Assembly (NCBI GenBank): GCA_945910005.1 | Contig: OX246741.1 | Span: 43,832,670 to 43,896,669 of the forward strand | Length of the DNA: 64,000 bases | Source of the DNA: Isoperla grammatica | Taxonomy: Eukaryota > Arthropoda > Insecta > Plecoptera > Perlodidae | Direction of reading: 5' to 3' | Part shown: in pieces, positions 33,846-42,916 of the stretch | How positions within the stretch are numbered: position 1 is the stretch's first letter | How the letters are laid out: the number at the start of each line of letters is the position of its first letter | Notes under the pieces: generated by a model | Database searches by the model: none | Seen by the model: the letters and a program-made list of their open reading frames with translations, nothing else | Told to the model about the DNA's origin: nothing | Translations under genes and position numbers: made by a program

Positions 33846-36800
33846 TTATAGTGTACGGTTTTTCCCAGTGTGAACGTTCTGAGATTTGGCGTTTCCCTTC
33901 TTTTCATTCTTGGCTTGTACGTCCTCTTCCTTCTCGTTCTTGGTCTGCCTCTTCGGGTAGAGTCTGTTCTGCGCGAACGCCACTGACGAGAGCACGTGAC
34001 GCTTGCGGCCGTACTTGGAGGTCACAGTCACCCTGGAGGTCAAGTTACACGTATTATAGTATTACCCGAACACTGACGAGAGCACGTGACGCTTGCGGCC
34101 GTACTTGGAGGTCACAGTCACCCTAGAGGTCAAGTTACACGTATTATAGTATTCAAGAACACTGACGAGAGCACGTGACGCTTGCGGCCGTACTTGGAGG
34201 TCACAGTCACCCTAGAGGTCAAGTTACACGTATTATAGTATTACCCGAACACTGACGAGAGCACGTGACGCTTGCGGCCGTACTTGGAGGTCACAGTCAC
34301 CCTGGAGGTCAAGTTACACGTATTATAGTATTACCAGTTGAGTATCCAGGGGGCCTAGACCCCCCCCGAAATTCCAGCTTGAATTACACTTTGAAAACCA
34401 TCTTAATTTTTACAATAAAAATAATAAATTAAACCAACTTTTAAAATAAAATGTATTTTTGAAATCAGCGGTGGCGCTATCATGGGAGCCTGCCCCAATC
34501 ACAAGAGTGTCTGACCTACTCTGGGCCCCCCCTCTAAATATATTCCAGTGTACGCCTTACAGTGTCGACTGGGTCGTTCTTGCAAAACCCGTTGCGCGTC
34601 AAGGATCTAACTGATCTAACCCTACCATCCGGCCGCACGGTGAGTGCAGCGGTGTCTCATAAATTATATGCGTCGAGAAGATGTCACCTATTGGATCAGT
34701 ATAGGCTGGATATAAAAAATGGACACAATCAATAATTCTCACTCTGCACCGTACGGCCGGATGGTTGGGGTGGACCCCAGATCCACGTCAGAAGATTATA
34801 ATTTTTACATACGGCTGAGAATCGGCAAGCGCCCCTTCCCCCCCCCCCCCCAAGAATGAGAATCACAATGTTTGTCAAGTAACAAAATACGGTTGGTTCT
34901 GGTACCTACTTGTGTTCTCCAAATTAATAATGACCTTAGGTTTTGTCTGAAACGTCAATATTTCAAATTGGGGCTCGCTGGTTGGGCAACAAAGCCTCTG
35001 TAAGGTTGTCTACTCACATGTCCGGCAGCTCGATGCTGAGGTGAGCCTTGCGGACGTGCGCGCCTAGCTGCTTGGGGGTGGCGAGCACAGCACGCAGTAC
35101 GTAGTACGGCATGCCGTGCGTGATAGCGTGGCAGCTGTCTAGCTCTGTAAGGTTTTCTACTCACATGTCCGGCAGCTCGATGCTGGGGTGAGCCTTGCGG
35201 ACGTGCGCGCCTAGCTGCTTGGGGGTGGCGAGCACAGCACGCTGTACGTAGTACGGCATGCCGTGCGTGATAGCGTGGCAGCTGTCTAGCTCTGTAAGGT
35301 TGTCTACTCACATGTCCGGCAGCTCGATGCTGGGGTGAGCCTTGCGGACGTGCGCGCCCAGCTGCTTGGGGTGGCGAGCACAGCACGCAGTACGGCGTGC
35401 CGTGCGTGATAGCGTGGCAGCTGTCTATCTCTGTAAGGTTGTCTACTCACATGTCCGGCAGCTCGATGCTGGGGTGAGCCTTGCGGACGTGCGCGCCCAG
35501 CTGCTTGGGGTGGCGAGCACAGCACGCAGTACGGCATGCCGTGCGTGATAGCGTGGCAGCTGTCTATCTCTGTAAGGTTGTCTACTCACATGTCCGGCAG
35601 CTCGATGCTGGGGTGAGCCTTGCGGACGTGCGCGCCCAGCTGCTTGGGGGTGGCGAGCACAGCACGCAGTACGGCATGCCGTGCGTGATAGCGTGGCAGC
35701 TGTCTAGCTCTGTAAGGTTGTCTACTCACATGTCCGGCAGCTCGATGCTGGGGTGAGCCTTGCGGACGTGCGCGCCTAGCTGCTTGGGGGTGGCGAGCAC
35801 AGCACGCAGTACGGCATGCCGTGCATGATAGCGTGGCAGCTGTCTAGCTCTGTAAGGTTGTCTACTCACATGTCCGGCAGCTCGATGCTGGGGTGAGCCT
35901 TGCGGACGTGCGCGCCCAGCTGCTTGGGGGTGGCGAGCACAGCACGCAGTACGGCATGCCGTGCATGATAGCGTGGCAGCTGTCTAGCTCTGTAAGGTTG
36001 TCTACTCACATGTCCGGCAGCTCGATGCTGGGGTGAGCCTTGCGGACGTGCGCGCCTAGCTGCTTGGGGGTGGCGAGCACAGCACGCAGTACGGCTGGCC
36101 GTGCATGATAGCGTGGCAGCTGGCTAGCTCTGTAAGGTTGTCTACTCACATGTCCGGCAGCTCGATGCTGGGGTGAGCCTTGCGGACGTGCGCGCCCAGC
36201 TGCTTGGGGGTGGCGAGCACGAGGGCGCACAGCACGCAGTACGGGAAGCCGTGCGCCTTGACGTGCGTGATGAGCGAGCCCAGCGTGGCCTGGCGGTAGG
36301 CGCACGCGTTACACCGGTACTTGAGCTTCTTGTATCCGTAGATGGTGTTCTTGAAGACGGCCGGCGGCTGGACTGGGGACTTGCCCACGTGGGGCAGCGA
36401 CGCCGGCAAGATGGCGGGACGCGGCGGAGCCGACGCCTCGGGGGATGACGTCACCTTGACGTCCTCGTCCTCGTCGTCCTTCGCTGCTTCCTCTGTGGTG
36501 ACCATCACGGCGCTCGTGGGGGCGAAGGTCTTGCTGCCCAGACCCTGCAGGAAGGGTTAGCTATAGTTATCTGTGCTGCAGCGGAGGAGCAGCGGAGAGG
36601 GTGAACAGCAATCAGTGATTGAGGTGCCTCAGCGGTAACACGCGAGACTTTTATTCGAGAGGTCGCCTGTTCGATTTCAGCGAGTTCTTCCTCAGTCAGT
36701 CGTAAAAGCAAAATGCTGAGATTGAGTCCTACGGTCCTACTGACAGTTTTCCTTTGGACATCCCTTCCCAAATATCTAAACACTCTAACATACCTCAATT

Positions 36801-39800
36801 TACCGATAGAGTTGGCTCAGCGGTAAGACGCGAGACTCTAATTCGGGAGGTCGCCGGTTCGATTCCGGCCACCGGCAGTCCTAACTGAAGATTTTTTCCG
36901 AGGTAAAGTGCTGTTTTTCAATCGTAAAAGCGAATGCTGGGATTAAGTCATACTATCAGCCCTCGGACAATCCTTCCCAACTATCCAAACACCCTAATAA
37001 CCTAGTTAGTCACCTGAAGAGGGGCATATCAGGTAAAGCTGGTGTGCACCCTAGAACGGGTATTCCTACAAAAATTATTATTTATACCTCACTTTGCACG
37101 AGGTACAATCAAACACATGCTTTCTGTAGTGTACACTGTACATACCGTGGTCCTCTGCATCTCGGAAGAGGATTGAGGTTGAGTCTCCCTAGGGTGGTGG
37201 TAGATGTTCTTAGTTTCTCCGCAGAGCGACATCACTGTAGTCATGTAGCGACTCGTGGTGCCGTCTTTCCATATCTTGATTGGCTGTAATCGAAATACGT
37301 TTGTTATCATTGTGTCAAGTGACATATGAGGGTTCCATAATGTTTTTGTTAGGTTTCCTCCTTGCGTGCTTCGCAAATTTGCGTCTGTCTCTCTCCCCCC
37401 CCCCCCCCCCCAAAAAATGGGTTTGTTTTTCCCTTGAAATGACGACCCCAGCGTTGTGTGATTTATTGTGTTGACTGACGTCATCTACGAGTATGACCTA
37501 TGTCGGGTAGATCGCAAAACAGGTACCCAAATTTATATAAATTATTGCGTGTTGTGCACTTTCCACTGTCACGCAGGGGCTCTATTCGAGGTCCCGTAAA
37601 ATGCATATTTTAGTTGGAAAATGCTACAATCCACGAGCCAGAAAAAAAATAAATTTTAGCCAAAATAAATTAATTGTAGTTATTTTGTCTCAGTTAAAGA
37701 GGGGTTGGGGGGGGGGGGGGGCACAAAATGTGTTGGAAAGTGATACCGGGGTCCTCAGTTTACAAAAGTTTGTGAATCTCTGATACATGCATTTCTTAGC
37801 TGTAAAGGTAAAACGTAATAGTGAACTGAATCACTCACCGGCACTCGGTTAGTATTCTTGTTTATTTGCTGTGTTTTCTCTTGAGAGCCCGTATGAAGTA
37901 TCTTGATGATCCTGGTGTTCGGAGTCATCATAGTCTTGAGCTGGGAAAGACTCTTGTTGTTATTCGGAGTATTGAGCACCTGGAAGAATCTTTTCTTCTT
38001 CTGTACACATCCCGGCGTCGCTTGGTGTCGTGGCACGTGTACCGCCCTTGCAGGTTCCACCCCTGACGCTTTCACCGGGGTCACGGTGTTCACCACCGCA
38101 GGCTCAGCGTTGTTGAGGCAGGGTTGGTCTTGCCCTAGCCCGCTGAACGCATGGAACTCCTGCTGAAGAGGCTCGGAAGGGGTTGGGACTTGGTTGCAAG
38201 TGTTGTACCACTGTTGTTCGTAGCCCGTCTGCTCGAAGTGAGCGCGTTCTTCAGGGTATTCGTAGTAGGTCGGGTTTCTTGGCTGTATCTCGTGTTGATT
38301 CGGCACAGAGCAATCAAAGTACGAAGACAGCGGCAATTCCCAAGCGTTGCTAGAAGAAGCATCCGGTTCGTACAAACATGCCAACTGATCATCCCTGAAA
38401 TTATTTACGTATTTTATTAGGTCATTTCGCGTCACCGAGATGTTTTGCAAGTCAAACAAGTAATTAAGGATTGAATTTTATATTATTTAAATGTTATTAT
38501 TATCAATTATTTTTAGAAAAGACCAACTCATGGCATTGGTCTTTTAGTTACCCCTCGTACGATAAGCGGAGCTACCCTTGGCACAGTCAACCCACAATTG
38601 TGTATATCCAAGAAAGAAGGATGAAATTCGAATGGGAGTTAAGTCCCCTCATTCAGGCGCGGACTGGCTACGGATGCGGGGATGCGATCGCATCCCAGGC
38701 CGCAAATCCGGGCCCTTTGGCAGTCCGGGCCCCCGGGCTGCCACCAGAAAGTTCCTATAATATATAAATACTTCTCTATATATTGTTAAAAAAATCTTTA
38801 CCCCACTCTATAAGTATTATTTTGAAATTATTATAATTGAATTTATTGTAATATTTATTGTAAATATTCAATGTAATTAATTGAATATAATTGAAATTAT
38901 TTTGCTACTGGTAGGGTAACCTCTGTTAATCGCGCCCTAAAATCGCATTTTAGGCCATCAAATTCAATGCAACCCCAAAAAAAATGTTGCGCCTTCGGCG
39001 TATTTGCCTCCTGCGGCTGGGGCTTCGCCCCAGACCCCAGCTGCGCCATGCGCCACCTCGTGCGGCCCCCCCCAAAACCCAGCATCCCGGGCCTTTTTAT
39101 GCCAGTCCGCCCCTGTCCTCTTTATTCACGTAATTCTTCCCTACCGCGAGTCTTGCATGGTCCGACAATCCAGTTCAAATATTCAGTAAGTAAATTTATT
39201 AATTTATTAAAGTTCCAATTCAGTCAAGTTTCAGTTCTCGTGCCGTTCGATACGATATAGGTTACGTTCATTTTAAGTTTCAACCAAAGTGACCTTGAAG
39301 GGAAATTGGAAACAATTTCCCTGGAGGGTTGGGGGAGGGGGGGGGGGGGGGAGTGAGTGATTCGGTTCGGTTCGGGATTCGTGGCACGGTGCGCTCAATT
39401 TAGCGCGCCTTTCCTTTGACAATTGACAGCACACCACGCACTTGATTTCACTTTTCGGCCATATCGAATACACACAATCCCCTAAAACGCTGAGAACCCC
39501 GGACTACCTCCAGCGTGTTTCTCTCAGCGAGTTTCGGACTACTCGGCGTAACACCGTTGAGTGAGAAATATAGAGAACACTAGTGTTAGCTATTTTCGGA
39601 CTGGGCTCAGCGTGCTGAGACGCTGTGTCAGCGAGTTTCGGAATGCAATCCCAGATATACAACTTCCGGGTACGTTCCGAAAGTTGTTGAACATGCTAAA
39701 GTCGTGCTTGGCCCGTCCCGTACCGAAACCTATTGAATGTGCTTTACCCAGCGTTCCGTAACGTGATTCCTGAGCATATTCAACACGTTGAATATGCCCG

Positions 39801-41978
39801 AGGTTTTCAGTTGAGCATCTCCATTCTCCAACAAGAGGTGGTCTTTGGCGGCATTTTAAAAACGCTCTATAGACGGACCTAACCTCGTGTAAAATTGCGC
39901 CAAAATCATGATTGTGTTTGCACATGTATTAGAGACAGTATTTCTTAAATCTAACTTTATGGATTTTGATGTGTTTTTATTTATTCAATTTGAAGGAGTA
40001 ATTTATTCTTGGAGTATAATAAACTTATGGTGTTTTCCAATGGACTGCACTCGAAACGAGACCAGTGCGCACTGAAACGTCACAGTGACGTAATGCACTT
40101 GACGAGTGGAGCAACTAGTGCAGCGCTCATTGGAACACGAAAATAAACTCTGTGCAAAGATCTAGCGCGCCAAATGAAGAAGTGTAACTGTGTGGTTATT
40201 ATAAATATTATTATGGGGTCCGATAATGCCGAAATAATAACTAATGACGGTGTGTTGTGCAATGTGAATATTGCTGGTTATTTTCACAGTTATATAATAT
40301 GCCTAGATACCAGCATTTAGCCTACATAACCTACAAATAGAAAACGACGCATTGAAATTAGATTGCAATAGGGCCCTAGCTTTGTGTAGGCCTATCCAAT
40401 AGCCCTAGGCCTCAGAATCTAGGCCTGAATTTTTGGTTTAACTTCCTTAGGTTGCATCATTTGGAACAATATTATTTCGTCATCGCTGTTGTCAGAGGAC
40501 ACAAGTAATTCCATCAACAAGTACATATCTCCCGCGTCTAATGCCGCCATCTTTGAACTGACTTGATTGCACTTGCCTCTGAACTGAGTGCGACTCAGTG
40601 CGGCACTCGATGAGTGCAGTCCTCCATTGGAATACGAAATATTGCACTGAGTGCGCACCGAAAAGTCCATTGGAATACGATTGTGGGTAGCGGTGCGCAC
40701 TCAGTGCAGTCCAGTGCACCCATTGGAAAACACCATTAATAATACAAAATTAAAATAAATAGCACCTTCTACAAATTGGAAAAATTAAAATTAAAAATAG
40801 TAATACATAAAAACATATAGTTCAATTGCCAAAACAACATATTTGAACTGGTTTAAAACATAAATACGAAATATTTAAAGCATGCGCCTTAGGCTACATA
40901 ACTGGAAAGATAAAATAACAGGTATCATAAACATTGATTTTTGTAGAAATTTTGTTTAAAATTATAAAGTAGACTACGTGGCAAAACGATCTTGCGCTTG
41001 AACAGCAACAGCCATGTTGGCATGGCTTACAGAACGCACCCGATGGCAACACACATAGAGATTATGTCTATGGCAACACACGCGAAGAGGAGGGGCACTC
41101 CGCTCTTCTCGCTCGCGCCATATTTGAAAGAAACCGTTCCACAACTAATATTTTTTTAATAAAATTTAGGGAAATCGGTACATTCCCGATTTTTCGGGAC
41201 TCGAAACATAGATTTCAAAATCGGGAAGAACGTATTTTTCGGGAAGTATGACACCCCTGGCGTGGCCCTACCTGAGTTGGGGGTCTACATTTGGTCTACA
41301 TCATCCTAACTACGGGTTACAGTGTTTAGGCCTATTCCATTATCAAATAGCACAACAATACAAAACAAGTCGGCCTAGGCCTACTACTTACCTACTACTG
41401 CTATCCTCTGGAGGAGGAGGAATCTGGCTGAGGAATGAACCCGAGAAGTTGAAGTTACCGCCAATATTATCCGCACCCAATTGACTTTCCTAAACAAAAC
41501 AATATGTGTAGTTAATAAGCACAGTGTACGACTTTCGTTAGTGATATTGATTGACACACTAGACCTATCAGAAGGCAGAACTAGGTTTGGCCTGACTAGG
41601 CTAACCTATATCATAATGCCAGCCTAACTAGGCCTAGGCCTATGACGCTTATATAGGGGCCTAGACTGGGTCTCCTGCGTGTATGTAGTAGCCTAGGCTA
41701 CCTTACACTTGGAAATGGTAGGCCTAAACGATTAAACACCTAAGCTAGGCCTAGACAAAATAGGCATCATATGCCTAGGCCTAAGCCTAGCCTAGAATAA
41801 ACAATATACATACCTCAAAGTCTTCTCTTTTGGGTAGGCCTAGTCCTAGCATATTTGAATCTTCCAAATACCCATTACTAAATGTGCTCTCTCTTTTCAT
41901 GTTCGTAATATGTCTGTCTGGCTCGTCAAACCACATTTGAGCGTTGTTATCATTTATAATTTTAAGATAATCCTCCAT
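33846..41978 (-). CDS. Unrecognised C2H2 zinc-finger protein, 6 exons, 512 aa
   Basis: Minus-strand exons inferred from open frames and GT/AG sites in phase: 41814-41978, 41392-41489, 37839-38394, 37146-37283, 36150-36544, 33846-34032. The start is MEDYLKIINDNNAQMW. Residues 88-320 are low in recognisable domains and rich in Asn, Gln, Pro and Ser. An acidic patch (KDDEDEDVK, 341-349) precedes two C2H2 fingers: C397, C400, H413, H417 (C-x2-C-x12-H-x3-H) and C422, C425, H438, H443 (C-x2-C-x12-H-x4-H), with a short linker HGFPY. The C-terminal exon is basic (KYGRKRH, YPKRQTKNEK), probably nuclear targeting. I could not name the family; a nuclear nucleic-acid-binding role is inferred from the fingers alone. 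The last intron (34033-36149) begins in a nine-copy donor array and ends in a four-copy acceptor array. It is divergent from ATG9. Confidence 0.75.
33981..34335 (-). repeat. Four-copy 90-bp array carrying the splice acceptor of the last zinc-finger-gene exon
   Basis: Units begin at 33981, 34071, 34160 and 34250 (89-90 bp). Each carries, on the minus strand, intron end, acceptor (CTCCAG or CTCTAG) and the first 52 bases of exon 6 (encoding VTVTSKYGRKRH...). Potential exon starts are 34032, 34122, 34211 and 34301. Only the 34032 copy continues into the rest of the exon; the others reach stop codons soon after the repeated part. Confidence 0.95.
35011..36240 (-). repeat. Nine-copy 139-147 bp array carrying the splice donor of the zinc-finger exon
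   Basis: The marker TACTCACATGTCCGGCAGCT recurs at 35011, 35158, 35305, 35444, 35583, 35723, 35863, 36003 and 36143 (periods 147, 147, 139, 139, 140, 140, 140, 140). On the minus strand each unit has the end of exon 5 (ATPKQLGAHVRKAHPSIELP), the donor AT/GTGAGTAG, about 20 bp of intron ending TTACAG, and a joining segment. The copy at 36143 is the exon itself. In the other copies 10 bp around the second zinc-finger cysteines is missing, so the zinc ligands are lost. Confidence 0.97.
36614..36796 (+). mobile_element. tRNA-derived SINE family 2, copy B (3'-truncated)
   Basis: Head GGTGCCTCAGCGGTAACACG, then GCGAGACTTTTATTCG and B-box-like TGTTCGATTTC; body similar to the copy at 36803 but ends before the CCTGAAGAGG tail. 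It lies directly against copy C in intron 4 of the zinc-finger gene. Confidence 0.7.
36803..37084 (+). mobile_element. tRNA-derived SINE family 2, copy C (complete)
   Basis: Head AGTTGGCTCAGCGGTAAGAC (A box) and GGTCGCCGGTTCGATTCCGG (B box), then CCACCGGCAGTCCTAACTGA, ending CACCTGAAGAGGGGCATATC, AGGTAAAGCTGGTGTGCACC and an AT-rich tail. Confidence 0.85.
38654..39115. mobile_element. hAT-like non-autonomous element in intron 2 of the zinc-finger gene
   Basis: Begins CAGGCGCGGACTGGC and ends GCCAGTCCGCCCCTG, inverse with one mismatch. The 8-bp flanks CCCTCATT and TCCTCTTT agree at six of eight positions. The interior holds the GGCTGGGGCTTCGCCCCAGA motif also found in the hAT element at 7997. 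Confidence 0.7.
40028..40735. mobile_element. DNA transposon with TTA target duplication (PIF/Harbinger- or IS3EU-like)
   Basis: Perfect 16-bp inverted ends TGGTGTTTTCCAATGG; flanked by TTA on both sides (40025-40027 and 40736-40738). A subterminal motif, CATTGGAATACGA or close variants, recurs inside. A minus-strand open frame at 40419-40700 (containing MAALDAGDMYLLMELL and SSDNSDDEIILFQMM) could be a remnant of a transposase N-terminus, but no catalytic motif is present. It lies in intron 2 of the zinc-finger gene. Confidence 0.75.
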
Positions 41979-42916
41979 GTTACAACAATCGCTCAGCTAA
42001 GGTCTTGCTCTTCCTGTCCTGTTTCAACAAAAAGAATAAAATGGTGTATTGTTTTGTGTTTACTCCTTACTTGCCGTTGCTTAGTAACCCCTATAACAGA
42101 GGCTGCCATGTTCCTAGTCCTTGCTAGGCTAGCTGGAAATTCTGTTGAATTAATCTGACCCCCTAGCAACACAATTGTTGCAATAATCATGCACTGATTG
42201 AATAACGTATTGTGGTGTTGATTGTCAGCTGCTTTGAAATGTTTTAAAATGTTTTAAATCAAGCTGAAACCGGCTAAAAGAATTACTCACCAATATTTCG
42301 AATGTTCAGCGATGGCGGTCACTCCAAGTCGAATTATAACTCGCGACTCATTATCGACTATCGATATGTTTGTTAAAGGAATATCGAGAGTCGATGAACA
42401 AGTGCTGCACTCTAGAACAGTAGTTAAAAAATGAAATTGTGAATAGTGTTTACTTGCAAAATTTCCTGTGACAAATGTTTAGTAATTTTCATTAATTAAT
42501 ACCCTTGGTAACATGTAGAAAGCAACAAAAAATTAGTGAAACTCAATTGTTTGGAACTTTGTGCAAAATTATGAATTACAACTGACCAAAAGCCAGGTAA
42601 ATGAAGGTTTATTTACATCCATGGATCAGCTGTCAAATGCTTTGTGATGAAATAGTTGGGTCATAGGCTTAAGCCTTGCTTCGCACAAACAAGTCTAAAA
42701 CGTATCTTTAGGCTGACTCAGGCTTCGTTCTTAAAAATTTTAATGAAATGACCTAAAAATCATTTTTGCCACATTAAAGGCTTAGTCCTACAGATAAATT
42801 TAATTGCGTATGGCTAAGCCTAGGCTAGGGCTAGGCTATATTAATCCTTACTTGTTGCTAAAAGTAATAGGCCCAGGGCCTCCTTGTTTTTCCAGGCTTA
42901 GGCCCAAGATCCAATC
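41979..42916. promoter_or_regulatory. Shared 5' region between the divergent zinc-finger gene and ATG9
   Basis: The two start codons face away from each other across 938 bp, which makes a bidirectional promoter plausible. Non-coding 5' exons may lie here. No TATA box was identified. An imperfect inverted motif (ATCGACTATCGAT / ATCGAGAGTCGAT) lies near 42353-42396. Confidence 0.4.

Noticed and set aside
35011..36160. Second CRISPR-like periodicity
   Set aside because: It is a tandem duplication of an exon-intron border; there are no unique spacers.
34955..36305. Long minus-strand frames with repeated RPQGSPQHRAAGHVS-type sequence
   Set aside because: They read through the nine-copy exon-intron repeat in the wrong frame; the true frame is in exon 5.
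39590..39925. 111-residue minus-strand frame
   Set aside because: It lies in reiterated, probably mobile DNA in an intron; no domain was recognised.
41225..41260. Possible hAT right end (ATGACACCCCTG) beside intron 1 of the zinc-finger gene
   Set aside because: No left end or target duplication could be found.
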